A DNA stretch of 50,609 nucleotides from Brachyspira sp. CAG:484 (GCA_000431315.1 HF989734.1:56855-107463), one strand, 5' to 3'; shown: positions 16,635 to 25,552, counted from the stretch's first letter. Made by a program: numbers and translations. Notes: generated by a model not told the origin, from the sequence alone.

Positions 16635-17933
16635 TTATTTACCTATGCAGTAATACTCAAATCCTCTGCGTTCCATTCTTTCAGGTTCATACTGATTGCG
16701 ACCGTCAAAAATGACAGGATTTTTCATCAGGCTTTTAATTTTATCAAAATCCGGTCTTCTGAACTCATTCCATTCGGTAAGCAGCAGCATACAATCTGCA
16801 CCGTCTAAAGCATCATAAGCATTATCTGCATATGTTATCTCATCCCCCCAAAGACTGCGGGCAAAATCAAATGCCTTAGGATCATAAGCTTTTACTTTCG
16901 CACCGAGAGTAAGCAGTGCATTTATAATTGTAATGGAAGGTGCCATACGCATATCATTGGTCTTTGGTTTGAATGCCAGCCCCCATACACCAAATGTCAT
17001 GCCTGCAATATTTGATTTAAATCTTTTCAAAATTTTATTTATAAAGATTACTCTCTGTTCTTTATTAACCTCATCGGCAGCCTCAAGAAGCTTATAGCCG
17101 CAGTTGTTGTCTTTTGCAGTTTTCAATAAAGCTTTAACATCTTTCGGAAAACAGCTCCCGCCGTAACCAAGCCCGGGGAATAAGAATTGTGACCCTATAC
17201 GCTTATCGGCGCACATGCCAATTCTTACCATCTCTGCATTAGCTCCGACTTTTTCGCAAATATTTGCAATTTCATTTGCGTATGAAATTTTTACAGCTAA
17301 AAAAGAATTTGCCGCATATTTTGTCATCTCGGCAGACTTGACATCCATAATTATTACAGGGTTTCCGGTACGCAAAAACGGAGAATACAGCTCTTGCATA
17401 ATTTCGGTTGCTCTCTGGGAGTTTGAACCTATAACAACCCTATCCGGCTTTAGAAAATCATCTACTGCAGCACCTTGTTTTAAAAACTCCGGATTTGATA
17501 CCACATCAAAATCGTGCGAGGTTTGCCTTTTAATTATTTCAGTAACTCTGTCTGCAGTCCCAACCGGAACTGTGGATTTGTCAACAATAACCTTATAGCC
17601 GTTTACAGCTTTACCTATACTTTCGGCAACAGCTTCAACATATTGCAAATCAGCTGCCCCGTCTTCACTCTGAGGAGTTCCTACTGCAATAAAACAAACT
17701 AAAGCCTTTTCAACAGCAGATTTTAAATCAGATGTAAATTGAAGTCTTTTTTCTCTGACATTTACCTTGATTAATTCATCAAGACCCGGCTCATATATCG
17801 GAACAATACCCTTTTCAAGCTTTGACAGCTTTTTCAAATCATTATCAACACAAGTTACATTATTACCCATTTCAGCAAGGCATGTACCAACAACAAGCCC
17901 AACATATCCTGTTCCAATAACACAAATCTGCAT
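16635..17933 (-). CDS. ugd: UDP-glucose 6-dehydrogenase
   Basis: 432 residues. It oxidises UDP-glucose twice with NAD+ to UDP-glucuronate, a precursor for capsule, LPS and other envelope sugars. Motifs: N-terminal Rossmann MQICVIGTGYVGLVVGTCLAEMG, IYEPGLDEL, VDKSTVPVGTADRV, catalytic Cys in FPGLGYGGSCFPKDVKAL, and C-terminal FGVWGLAFKPKTNDMRMAPS. A GDP-mannose dehydrogenase is possible in the superfamily but the match to UDP-glucose enzymes is better. AAGGAG stands nine bases before ATG. No polysaccharide cluster surrounds it. Confidence 0.88.
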   Translation of the reverse strand: MQICVIGTGYVGLVVGTCLAEMGNNVTCVDNDLKKLSKLEKGIVPIYEPGLDELIKVNVREKRLQFTSDLKSAVEKALVCFIAVGTPQSEDGAADLQYVEAVAESIGKAVNGYKVIVDKSTVPVGTADRVTEIIKRQTSHDFDVVSNPEFLKQGAAVDDFLKPDRVVIGSNSQRATEIMQELYSPFLRTGNPVIIMDVKSAEMTKYAANSFLAVKISYANEIANICEKVGANAEMVRIGMCADKRIGSQFLFPGLGYGGSCFPKDVKALLKTAKDNNCGYKLLEAADEVNKEQRVIFINKILKRFKSNIAGMTFGVWGLAFKPKTNDMRMAPSITIINALLTLGAKVKAYDPKAFDFARSLWGDEITYADNAYDALDGADCMLLLTEWNEFRRPDFDKIKSLMKNPVIFDGRNQYEPERMERRGFEYYCIGK

Positions 17934-18059
17934 ATATATATTCTCCTTAGGCTACTCTCATAAACAAATTGTAACACAAAGAAATAAATATTTTGGCAAT
18001 TTAAAATTTTTATGGAATAATGGCTATTAGTTGATTAGTTTACAGAGGGCTTAAAAATA

Positions 18060-19910
18060 ATGTCAAATACGTACAGATTAAAAGATACAATATCTAAGGA
18101 CGCATTTAAATACGGTTACCTTTTAAAAAAGATTTTTCCATATATAAAACCGGTAATGCCAAGGGCAATTATGAACCTGATTATAGCTATCCCGCTGGGC
18201 TTGCTTGATGGTGTCGTGGCCCTGTCGCTTAAACCGTATCTTGATCTTGTAATTAACGGTGACCCGGCAAAGACTTATACAATTCTCGGGCATGATATTC
18301 ATATTCAGGCAGCATTTGCTGCAATCATACCATTTGGTATTGTAGGGTTTGCATTATTTCAGGGCATTTTAAAATACGTAAGTAATTACCTGACTGACTG
18401 GACAGGAAACAAAATTTCCAACTCTTTAAAAATTGATTTATTTAAAAAGTTAACTAATCTTGATCCGCAGTTTTATGATGTAAACTCATCAGGTCTTGTT
18501 TTAACAAGATTTTTATCCGATCCTGATGCTGCTTCTAAAAATATTATTGAAAGCTTAAAATCATTTATTGCAACAGCATTCGGGCTTGTAGGGCTTGTCG
18601 GAGTTTTGATTTATAACTCATGGCAGCTTGCAATAATCGGGGTTACAGTTATGGGTATTGCAATTACTCCTGTAACCTTAATCAGGAAAAAGATTAAAAG
18701 CGTTTCCAATGCAAGCATGGTTGTCGGCGGCAATATGACAACAAACTTTAACGAAACATTTGCCGGCAACAAAATTATGACTGCTTATAATTTACAGGAA
18801 GCACAGAACAACAAGTTTGAAGATCAGATTCACCAGCAGTTTAATCTTGCCATGTCGTTAACAAAACGAGTAGGATGGATGTCACCTATTATGTATTTCG
18901 TTTGTTCAATAGGTATTGCACTCGTAATGGCTTATGGAAACCACCTTATACTTTCAGGTCAGATGTCAGCAGGAAGCTTTGCTTCATTTGTAACATCATT
19001 ACTGCTGCTCTATAAACCTACCAAAACTCTCGGGAATACATTAACAAGCCTTCAGGGCACCTTCGTTGCGATGGGACGTGTATTTGAATTATTTGACTTG
19101 CAGCCTCATATTAAAAATGCACCTGATGCTGTTGAATTAAAAGGCTTTAATAATGCTATTGAATTTAAAAATGTTAACTTTGAATATGAAGAAGGCGTTC
19201 CGGTGCTTAAAAACTTTAATCTTAAAGTTAATAAAAACGAAACCCTTGCGCTTGTTGGAAATTCCGGCGGAGGAAAGAGTACTGTTGTAAGCCTTATACC
19301 TAGATTTTATGATGTAACCAGCGGTTCTGTTGAATTTGATGGTATTGACATAAGACATTTTGAACTTCATTCTTTGAGAAACCAGATTTCATTTGTATTT
19401 CAGGATAACTTCCTTTTCTCAGGAACTATCAGGCAGAATATTATGATGGGTAATGAAGATGCGACAGAAGAAGAATTAGAAAAAGTTGTCAAAATGGCTC
19501 ACCTTGATGAGTTCACAAACTCTCTTGAAAAAGGTCTGGATACATATGTAGGAGAGCGCGGAACAACACTTTCCGGCGGACAAAGACAGCGTGTGGCTAT
19601 TGCAAGAGCTATGCTCAAAGATGCACCTATAGTTATACTTGATGAGGCAACCTCTGCACTTGATAATAAATCAGAGGCTATTGTTCAAAAAGCTCTTGAT
19701 AACCTTATTCAGAATAAAACAGTCTTTGTGATTGCACACAGGCTTTCTACAATAAAAAATGCAGACAGAATTGCAGTTGTAAACGAAGGTGTACTTGCAG
19801 AACTAGGAACGCATGACGACCTGATGAAGCTTGAAAACGGTATTTATAAAAAATTATACGAAATGCAATTCAAAAAACAGGAAGAAGCTAAAGAAACCGC
19901 AGGAGTATAA
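18060..19910 (+). CDS. ABC exporter, MsbA/lipid-flippase type (fused membrane and ATPase domains)
   Basis: 616 residues. The membrane domain (about 30-340) has six helices. The ATPase domain has Walker A GNSGGGKST, Q-loop FVFQDNFLFSGTIRQNI, signature LSGGQRQRVAIARAM, Walker B VILDEATSALD and H-loop IAHRLST. The length and the signature around NQISFVFQDN fit the MsbA/lipid A flippase group, which fits an organism with lipid A (lpxK at 29017), but multidrug or peptide exporters look alike. Its stop overlaps the start of the next small gene (TAATG), so the two are coupled. Confidence 0.85.
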   Translation: MSNTYRLKDTISKDAFKYGYLLKKIFPYIKPVMPRAIMNLIIAIPLGLLDGVVALSLKPYLDLVINGDPAKTYTILGHDIHIQAAFAAIIPFGIVGFALFQGILKYVSNYLTDWTGNKISNSLKIDLFKKLTNLDPQFYDVNSSGLVLTRFLSDPDAASKNIIESLKSFIATAFGLVGLVGVLIYNSWQLAIIGVTVMGIAITPVTLIRKKIKSVSNASMVVGGNMTTNFNETFAGNKIMTAYNLQEAQNNKFEDQIHQQFNLAMSLTKRVGWMSPIMYFVCSIGIALVMAYGNHLILSGQMSAGSFASFVTSLLLLYKPTKTLGNTLTSLQGTFVAMGRVFELFDLQPHIKNAPDAVELKGFNNAIEFKNVNFEYEEGVPVLKNFNLKVNKNETLALVGNSGGGKSTVVSLIPRFYDVTSGSVEFDGIDIRHFELHSLRNQISFVFQDNFLFSGTIRQNIMMGNEDATEEELEKVVKMAHLDEFTNSLEKGLDTYVGERGTTLSGGQRQRVAIARAMLKDAPIVILDEATSALDNKSEAIVQKALDNLIQNKTVFVIAHRLSTIKNADRIAVVNEGVLAELGTHDDLMKLENGIYKKLYEMQFKKQEEAKETAGV

Positions 19911-20242
19911 TGTCACACATAATTATAAAAAAATGGATTGAACCTTATGTGCTTCTTGAAACAGCTAAAAGCTGCTACTCAATGAAAGACTTTACTTTTG
20001 ACGGATTTTCAAAGAAAAATGTCATGGCAGAGTTTTTACAAGCGTTGGAAAAGCCGAATACATTCGGACTATATATGAAGAATGTAAATAAATTCTACCT
20101 CTTTTCCGGAGAAAAACCTGTTGACTTAAAAAGCTTGTATAACTTTACAGACAACGATTTTGAGCTAACTGAGGATATAGCCAAACCATTTTCTCTTGTT
20201 GATTTAGGTAAAGCAGAGGCTGGTATTATAAAAATTAGTTAA
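19910..20242 (+). CDS. Small protein coupled to the ABC exporter, unknown function
   Basis: 110 residues, soluble, no signal peptide. It begins MSHIIIKKWIEPYVLLETAK and ends KAEAGIIKIS. The ATG overlaps the stop of the ABC exporter gene (TAATG), a strong sign of coupled translation and perhaps joint function. No motif or family is recognised. Confidence 0.6.
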   Translation: MSHIIIKKWIEPYVLLETAKSCYSMKDFTFDGFSKKNVMAEFLQALEKPNTFGLYMKNVNKFYLFSGEKPVDLKSLYNFTDNDFELTEDIAKPFSLVDLGKAEAGIIKIS

Positions 20243-20315
20243 TATTTGCGCAATTTTTTTAAAGAAAAAACGTTTATATAAATATACAGGGGATATTTAT
20301 ATAAAGGGAAAAGTT

Positions 20316-21149
20316 TTGTTTGGCAGCGCACTGGTAAAAATGAATACCTCATATATTAGCAATAATACGTATGGCAGCGGATTTAATATGTCATACGGAT
20401 ATTCTATGCCGGCATTCTCCTGTAACTCTGTATTCGGTATGGGTATGAGTTTTGCACCTGTGAGCTTTGCTCCTGTAATGCCTATGCCAATGTTTGGAGG
20501 CTGCTGCGGAGGTTTTGGAAACTTTGGCTGGTTCGGTGCAATGCCGTTCTTGCAGAACTTTATGGATATGATTACTGCATTCAGCACTCTTAACACAACA
20601 AATAAAATTATTAACAATAATACTAAATCAACACCGGCACCATCTAGTAATACATTTACATCCTGGATGCCGACATTAAATACAAATTACTCATACAAAT
20701 CTAAAAAGAAAACTTCAAACTATACATTCCATACATCATCATTTAATACCAAAACAAATCTTCCGGCTTTGAAAGATGTAGGGTATAATTCAGAAAAAGG
20801 CTATAATCTTGCAAAATCCGCAGCAGGCAATGCAGTTGGCTTTACTCATAAATGCGCAAAATATGTAAGAATTGCGCTTGAAAACACCGGTCTGTCAAAC
20901 GGACAAAGAGGTGACGGTTATCAGTATGCAGATATATTGAGCAATAACTCAAACTTTAAAGAAATATCTGCAAACAATATAAATCTTTCATCACTTCCTG
21001 CCGGATGCGTACTGGTTTATGACAGAGGTGTTGCCGGATATGACAGCAGTGCTGGTCACGTAGAGATTACACTCGGTAACGGACAGGCAGTCAGCGACGG
21101 CGTAACAAATAACATAAGGCAGGGGGCTCGTGTATTTGTTCCGGTTTAA
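20316..21149 (+). CDS. NlpC/P60 or CHAP-like cell-wall hydrolase with a Gly/Met/Phe-rich N-terminus
   Basis: 277 residues. Residues about 165-277 form the hydrolase-like domain: catalytic Cys in FTHKCAKYVRIAL, LPAGCVLVYDRG, and the His in SSAGHVEITLGNG. This Cys-His pattern is that of NlpC/P60-CHAP amidases that cut peptidoglycan stems. The first 90 residues are unusual: rich in Gly, Met, Phe, Pro (FGMGMSFAPVSFAPVMPMPM, CCGGFGNFGWFG), followed by a Ser/Thr/Asn linker. No standard signal peptide is seen. The start is TTG (AAAGGG seven bases upstream); ATG at 20340 is an alternative without a good ribosome site. Confidence 0.65.
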   Translation: MFGSALVKMNTSYISNNTYGSGFNMSYGYSMPAFSCNSVFGMGMSFAPVSFAPVMPMPMFGGCCGGFGNFGWFGAMPFLQNFMDMITAFSTLNTTNKIINNNTKSTPAPSSNTFTSWMPTLNTNYSYKSKKKTSNYTFHTSSFNTKTNLPALKDVGYNSEKGYNLAKSAAGNAVGFTHKCAKYVRIALENTGLSNGQRGDGYQYADILSNNSNFKEISANNINLSSLPAGCVLVYDRGVAGYDSSAGHVEITLGNGQAVSDGVTNNIRQGARVFVPV

Positions 21150-21718
21150 GAATATAGCGCTAAAAAAGACTTAACCGAAATTTCAAGCTCCTCAATCGTA
21201 CCATTATTATAAATCACATAATCGCAAAGCTCTTTTTTCTCATCCTGGGACATTTGAGCAGACATACGTTTATGTGCATATTCAACACTGAAATGATTCC
21301 TCGAAATTAAGCGCTTCTCGCGTAAATTATCATCAGTATAAATAAGAAGAGATTTGTCAAATATATTCTGCATACCGCTTTCAAACAAAAGCGGTATGCC
21401 TGTGAATACTAAATCTTCATTTTTATTTTCTTCAAAAAATTCTAAAATTTTCCTTTTAACCGCAGGGTGAATAATATCCTCAAGCTTCTTTTTTAGCCCC
21501 GGACTATCAAAAACAATCTGCCCAAGCCTGCTGCGAGAAACTTTTCCATTTTCGACAATATCAAAATCTGCAAAGGCTTCTTTAATTTCTTCAAGTTCAT
21601 CCAAGAGAACATGAGCCGTCTTATCAGTATCAAGAACTTTGTATCCGTACCGTTCAAGTATAGACTGTACTGTTGTTTTGCCGCTTGCAATATTACCTGT
21701 TAGTGCAACTTTAATCAT
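21146..21718 (-). CDS. coaE: Dephospho-CoA kinase
   Basis: 190 residues. It phosphorylates dephospho-CoA to CoA, the last step of CoA synthesis. P-loop MIKVALTGNIASGKTTVQ, DTDKTAHVLL, HPAVKRKI, GIPLLFESG and RLISRNHFS are all typical. Its ATG overlaps the stop of the pseudouridine synthase gene (ATGA), forming the operon ybgC-rluB-coaE. Its stop overlaps the convergent hydrolase stop by four bases. Confidence 0.92.
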   Translation of the reverse strand: MIKVALTGNIASGKTTVQSILERYGYKVLDTDKTAHVLLDELEEIKEAFADFDIVENGKVSRSRLGQIVFDSPGLKKKLEDIIHPAVKRKILEFFEENKNEDLVFTGIPLLFESGMQNIFDKSLLIYTDDNLREKRLISRNHFSVEYAHKRMSAQMSQDEKKELCDYVIYNNGTIEELEISVKSFLALYS

Positions 21719-22446
21719 TTTGAAGCAATCCTGTTAAGGAAGTTCCGCAATTCTTTAATCTGCTGAGGCTTAATCGGCTTGAACTGTCCTCTTTTCAAAC
21801 CATCCAGACTAATTGTAGCATGTTGTATACGTTTTAATGACTTAACTTCAAAACCCAAATGTTCAAACATTTTTCTGATTTGTCTGTTTAAACCCTGATA
21901 AAGCGTAACCTGCATCATAGTATGTTTGTTATCAGCCTCTAAAACCATAACATCGGCATAAGCAGTCTTGCCTTTTTCTATTTCTATACCGGCAGCCATC
22001 TGATCAAGCTGGTGAGGATGAATTCTGCCGTCAATAGACACCAGATATACTTTCGGAACCTTTACTGACGGATGGGTTAAATCATTAATTAATTCACCGT
22101 CGTTTGTCAAAATTAAAAGACCGGTTGAATCTTTATCAAGACGCCCTACAGGTTTCAATCCGTACAAAGTTTCCGGAAGAAGGTCATATATTGTTTTTCT
22201 GCCTTTTTCATCATCACTGGTTGTTATATAACCGGCTGGTTTATAAAATCTGTAATATTCATGCCTTGCCGGGTGAATAAGCTTCTTATCAACAAAAACT
22301 TTATCTTTATCCTGTACAAGAAAACCCAGCTCGGTAACTTTTTTCCCGTTTACTGAAACAACACCGCTTTCTATTAATTCATCGGCTTTTCTACGCGAAC
22401 ATAAGCCGGAAGATGCAATATATTTATTTAAACGGATACCGGACAT
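21715..22446 (-). CDS. Pseudouridine synthase, RsuA/RluB family
   Basis: 243 residues. N-terminal S4 RNA-binding domain (RLNKYIASSGLCSRRKADELIESGVVSVNGK), then the catalytic domain with GRLDKDSTGLLILTNDGEL (catalytic Asp) and LNRQIRKMFEHLG. It isomerises uridine to pseudouridine in rRNA; RluB (23S U2605) is the usual assignment, but RsuA/RluE cannot be excluded. It overlaps ybgC by 19 bases upstream and coaE by four bases downstream. AAAGGG precedes the ATG inside the end of ybgC. Confidence 0.88.
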   Translation of the reverse strand: MSGIRLNKYIASSGLCSRRKADELIESGVVSVNGKKVTELGFLVQDKDKVFVDKKLIHPARHEYYRFYKPAGYITTSDDEKGRKTIYDLLPETLYGLKPVGRLDKDSTGLLILTNDGELINDLTHPSVKVPKVYLVSIDGRIHPHQLDQMAAGIEIEKGKTAYADVMVLEADNKHTMMQVTLYQGLNRQIRKMFEHLGFEVKSLKRIQHATISLDGLKRGQFKPIKPQQIKELRNFLNRIASK

Positions 22447-22850
22447 TTCAACGCCCTTTCAAAAACCTGAGAAAGAACTTCAGGCATCCTTCTGTACAGC
22501 TTGCCGGAATTAGATATTGCAACAACATCAACTTCGGCTTCAATGAAGATTTTTCCTGTTTCTTTTGAGGTAATCTTTTGTGCAAATGTCACAGCTAATC
22601 CGTTAAACTTTGAAACGGTTGTTTCTATAACAAGTTCATCATTCAATCTGGCTGACGCTTTATAGCGTATATTAAGATTAACAACAGGAAGAACAATATC
22701 CATACGCTCAAGTTCGATAAGATTATGCCCTGTCATTTCGCACCACTCTACACGCCCCATCTCAAGCCATCTTAAATATGCCCCATGCCATACAACTCCG
22801 TAAGCATCAGTATCAGAATAAAAAACCTTTTGTTCAATAATATTTTTCAT
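22428..22850 (-). CDS. Acyl-CoA thioesterase, YbgC/4HBT family
   Basis: About 140 residues with a hot-dog fold. The signature VFYSDTDAYGVVWHGAYLRWLEMGR contains the catalytic Asp of the 4-hydroxybenzoyl-CoA thioesterase group. It hydrolyses acyl-CoA thioesters; in proteobacteria YbgC is linked to phospholipid metabolism and the Tol-Pal system, but no tol genes are here. The frame is open from 22868, but ATG 22850 is preferred. An extended -10 (TGC-TACAAT) ends exactly six bases before it, so the transcript may be leaderless. Confidence 0.8.
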   Translation of the reverse strand: MKNIIEQKVFYSDTDAYGVVWHGAYLRWLEMGRVEWCEMTGHNLIELERMDIVLPVVNLNIRYKASARLNDELVIETTVSKFNGLAVTFAQKITSKETGKIFIEAEVDVVAISNSGKLYRRMPEVLSQVFERALKCPVSV

Positions 22851-22856
22851 AAGACA

Positions 22857-22865
22857 ATTGTAGCA
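22857..22865 (-). promoter_or_regulatory. Extended -10 promoter of the ybgC-rluB-coaE operon
   Basis: Minus strand TGCTACAAT (22865-22857), then TGTCTT, then ATG at 22850. The TG one base before the hexamer is an extended -10. Normal spacing would start transcription at the A of the ATG. Confidence 0.5.
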
Positions 22866-22932
22866 CAAAATTAGAAAAGTATATAAAATGCAAATTTTAG
22901 AAAAATTTTATTAATAAAATAAAAAAAAGCTA

Positions 22933-22961
22933 TTGACTGAAAAAAATGTTTGGGTTAGACT
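22933..22961 (+). promoter_or_regulatory. Promoter of tRNA-Pro
   Basis: TTGACT (22933-22938), 17-base spacer, TAGACT (22956-22961). Start expected near 22968, giving a leader of about 60 nt before the tRNA. Confidence 0.7.
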
Positions 22962-23026
22962 TAAGAGGTGCGCTGAATAAGGTGAATATAAATTTAACCC
23001 TTTGAAGTGTTGATAATTTAATATAA

Positions 23027-23103
23027 CGGGATGTGGCGCAGCTTGGTAGCGCACCTCGCTTGGGACGAGGGGGTCGCACGTTCAAATCGTGTCATCCCGA
23101 CCA
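23027..23103 (+). tRNA. tRNA-Pro (anticodon TGG)
   Basis: 77 nt: acceptor CGGGATG/CATCCCG, D-arm GCGC/GCGC, anticodon stem CCTCG/CGAGG with loop CTTGGGA (TGG), T-arm GCACG/CGTGT with loop TTCAAAT, then A and an encoded CCA. It is the only tRNA here with a genomic CCA. Confidence 0.95.
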
Positions 23104-23105
23104 TT

Positions 23106-23139
23106 TAAAAAAAGCTTCACATTTAAGTGAAGCTTTTTT
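23106..23139. terminator. Bidirectional terminator between tRNA-Pro and the FkbM gene
   Basis: AAAAAGCTTCAC and GTGAAGCTTTTT form a 12-bp stem with a 6-base loop and T-runs on both strands. It serves tRNA-Pro (+) and the convergent methyltransferase (-). Confidence 0.9.
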
Positions 23140-23141
23140 AG

Positions 23142-23945
23142 TTATTTAATGAACAGATAATTGTTATTTTCAAACTCTTTTTTTATCTTATAACCTAATG
23201 GTTTAAGAAGTTCTGTAACAGCATTTAAGTTCCCGGTTTCCACAAAAATTTTCGGGCTGTACTTTTTCAAAGTATTCATAGCTCCATTTAATACACACAA
23301 TTCATGTCCTTCCACGTCAATTTTTATAAAGTCAACTCTATCTTCTTCAATTTTAATATTATCAAGCATATCAAGCTTTAATTTACCTAATGAGGATTTT
23401 TTAACTGAAATTCCTCCGATATTTGTTTCATAATAAGCTGAAACATCTGCATAGCAAATTTCATCACTCAATCCGATATTAAACAGTTTTACTTTGTTTT
23501 CAAGATTATTAAGACTTATATTTTTTGAAAGTATATCAAAAGTAGATTTCACCGGTTCAAAAGAATAAACCGTCTTAGCATCACATAACGCAGCCCAATA
23601 CAAAGTGTGATTACCGATATTTGCGCCAATATCCAAAATTACGGCATCATGCTTTGGAATATACTCCAAAAGTTCAAGAAGAATATTTTGCTCAAAAAAT
23701 TTATTTCTCTCAACAATATACCTTTGTATTAAATCCTTATCATATTGAGGTACAAAAAACAGGATACTTCCTATATTAGCAATTTTATCAATCTTAAGAA
23801 GTCTTTTTTTTAACAGCTCTACCTCATCTTCCAGCATTTTTCCTCCATACCTGATTTTAAACTTCATCTTTACTCCCAAAAAGTTAAAAATCATATGATT
23901 TGAAGCTTTAACTTTTTCAAAATAAAACAGATTTCTAAATTTCAT
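23142..23945 (-). CDS. FkbM-family SAM-dependent methyltransferase
   Basis: About 267 residues. The SAM-binding core is clear: AVILDIGANIGNHTLYWA (motif I), TVYSFEPVKSTFDILSKNI, then VDFIKIDVEGHELCVLNGA, the family hallmark. FkbM enzymes O-methylate sugars, peptides or polyketides; here a surface glycan is a reasonable guess. The frame opens at 23999, but ATG 23945 has GGAG at correct spacing. It is divergent from an HTH regulator across a region with a large palindrome (23970-24001), so it may be controlled by that regulator. Confidence 0.82.
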   Translation of the reverse strand: MKFRNLFYFEKVKASNHMIFNFLGVKMKFKIRYGGKMLEDEVELLKKRLLKIDKIANIGSILFFVPQYDKDLIQRYIVERNKFFEQNILLELLEYIPKHDAVILDIGANIGNHTLYWAALCDAKTVYSFEPVKSTFDILSKNISLNNLENKVKLFNIGLSDEICYADVSAYYETNIGGISVKKSSLGKLKLDMLDNIKIEEDRVDFIKIDVEGHELCVLNGAMNTLKKYSPKIFVETGNLNAVTELLKPLGYKIKKEFENNNYLFIK

Positions 23946-23969
23946 ATCTATAACTCCATTTAAACTACC

Positions 23970-24001
23970 TATTGAATATATTCTATAGATTATATTCAAT
24001 A
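23970..24001. promoter_or_regulatory. 32-bp near-perfect palindrome, probable operator
   Basis: Outer arms TATTGAATATA and TATATTCAATA are exact inverted repeats around the inner palindrome TCTATAGA; only one symmetric position pair of the 32 fails. A further half-site TTCAATATA lies at 24009-24017, before the regulator ATG (24035). It sits between fkbM (start 23945) and the HTH gene, so binding could control both. Confidence 0.6.
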
Positions 24002-24034
24002 CAATAAATTCAATATATTTTAAAATTAAAATAT

Positions 24035-24319
24035 ATGCAAGACCTTGATAATGATAATCAAAAATTTTATAAGGAAAAGATTTTAAACAGTCTTGGCTAT
24101 ATTGTTCTTGAAAATAGAAAGAAAACCGGAAAAGGCATAAATAAATTCTCGTTTGAATATGATATAGGAAATGGTCTGCTTTCTAAACTTGAAAAAGGCT
24201 ATATAGATGCAAGACTTACAACGGTCTGGAAGCTTGCTAATGCTTTCGGAATGAAGTGCTCTGACTTTATTAAGCTTATTGAAGACAGGCTGGATAACGA
24301 TTTTAACTTTTATAACTAA
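24035..24319 (+). CDS. XRE-type helix-turn-helix regulator
   Basis: 94 residues. The XRE domain spans about 15-85: LNSLGYIVLENRKKTGKGINKFSFEYDIGNGLLSKLEKGYIDARLTTVWKLANAFGMKCSDFI has the paired helices of the Cro/C1 fold and the usual LxKLExG turn. It probably binds the adjacent palindrome and represses itself and perhaps fkbM. There is no Shine-Dalgarno; TAAAAT at 24021-24026 ends eight bases before the ATG, so the leader would be almost absent. Confidence 0.8.
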   Translation: MQDLDNDNQKFYKEKILNSLGYIVLENRKKTGKGINKFSFEYDIGNGLLSKLEKGYIDARLTTVWKLANAFGMKCSDFIKLIEDRLDNDFNFYN

Positions 24320-24412
24320 TTAAATTCAACGGGAGCATTCATTTGACTTTACGCTTCTTTTATAATAAAGTTTTGGAAGAATGTTTTTTATTTTTAATGA
24401 GGATTAGGGAAA

Positions 24413-25552
24413 TTGGATTTTGTAACTTTAACTATTGAAATATTAAAAGTGCTGGCTTCTTTTGTTGGAAGTTACGGGCTTGCTATTGTTGTATTAACAT
24501 TAATTGTAAGAGCAGCACTATGGCCGCTTAATACATCACAGCAGCGTTCTATGAGAATGATGCAGACATTACAGCCTAAATTAAAAGCAATACAGGACAG
24601 ATACCAGAATAACCCGCAGGTTATGCAGCAAAAAATGATGGAATTTTACAAGGAGCATAACTTCAACCCTATGGGCGGCTGTCTGCCTTTATTAATCCAG
24701 ATGCCGATATTTATTCTTCTGTATTCTGCATTAATGAGCCCGCAATTCATCCAGATGGCAGGAAATTCAAAATTCCTTTTTATTAACCGCCTGGATACAA
24801 CACTCAGAGCGAGTGCCGGAATTTCAAACGACGGGGTGATGGGAATTTCAAAATATGACGTATTTGTCCCTGGTAAAACTGCACGTGTATACCTGCCGAA
24901 AGAAGTTATTGATAATGTAAAAATTAATAACCAGAAAAAAGCGCTTGAAGTTCAGGGAGAAATTAAACCAGGAGAAAATCTTGATTTAAAAATGAGCCTG
25001 GACAATTTAGGTCTTAAGTTTAACCAGCTTGATCAGATACAAAAAGCAGAAATTACTGTTACAGACCAGAATACAAGAGAAAATGAAAAACTTACATTTA
25101 CCAGAAACGGCGGTTATCTGATAACTTCAATGCCGACAGTAGAAGTAAAAAAATCATTCCACTGGGATGTATTTGCTCTGATAGTATTATTTGGTTTATC
25201 AATTGTACTTTCGCAAAAATTAATGATGGCAACATCCAATAAAAACAAGGATTCTATGGATCCTACACAGGCAGCCATCCAAAAATCAATGGGAACATTC
25301 ATGCCGATTATGATTATCGGAACTTTCGTAATAATTCCTATTCCTGCCGGTGTTTTGATTTATCTAATCGTAAGCAACGTTGTTCAGGTGCTTCAGACTG
25401 TTCTTATCAACAAACAAATGGATATGGAAGAAGCCAACAAAAAAGTAAAAGCAACCGACGGTTCAAAAGTTATTGAAGCAGAGGTTGTAGTAGATGGTCA
25501 ACCTCAGCCGGCAAGCCTGCTTGATAAGCTGAAACAAATTTATAAAAAATAA
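24413..25552 (+). CDS. yidC: Membrane protein insertase YidC/Oxa1
   Basis: 379 residues. It inserts and folds inner-membrane proteins alone or with SecYEG. The conserved core is present: GLAIVVLTLIVRAALWPLN (with the key Arg), QPKLKAIQDRYQNNPQ, CLPLLIQMPIFILLYSAL, then IMIIGTFVIIPIPAGVLIYLIVSN. Between the second and third core helices lies an exported insert of about 120 residues; the long proteobacterial N-terminal periplasmic domain is absent. This layout is like cyanobacterial YidC. The start is TTG with GAGGA upstream. queA follows 11 bases later. Confidence 0.93.
   Translation: MDFVTLTIEILKVLASFVGSYGLAIVVLTLIVRAALWPLNTSQQRSMRMMQTLQPKLKAIQDRYQNNPQVMQQKMMEFYKEHNFNPMGGCLPLLIQMPIFILLYSALMSPQFIQMAGNSKFLFINRLDTTLRASAGISNDGVMGISKYDVFVPGKTARVYLPKEVIDNVKINNQKKALEVQGEIKPGENLDLKMSLDNLGLKFNQLDQIQKAEITVTDQNTRENEKLTFTRNGGYLITSMPTVEVKKSFHWDVFALIVLFGLSIVLSQKLMMATSNKNKDSMDPTQAAIQKSMGTFMPIMIIGTFVIIPIPAGVLIYLIVSNVVQVLQTVLINKQMDMEEANKKVKATDGSKVIEAEVVVDGQPQPASLLDKLKQIYKK

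Noticed and set aside
16844..16849. Six-C run inside ugd
   Set aside because: Ordinary Trp-Gly coding (TGG GGG) in a conserved gene; far from the start and shorter than the other tracts.
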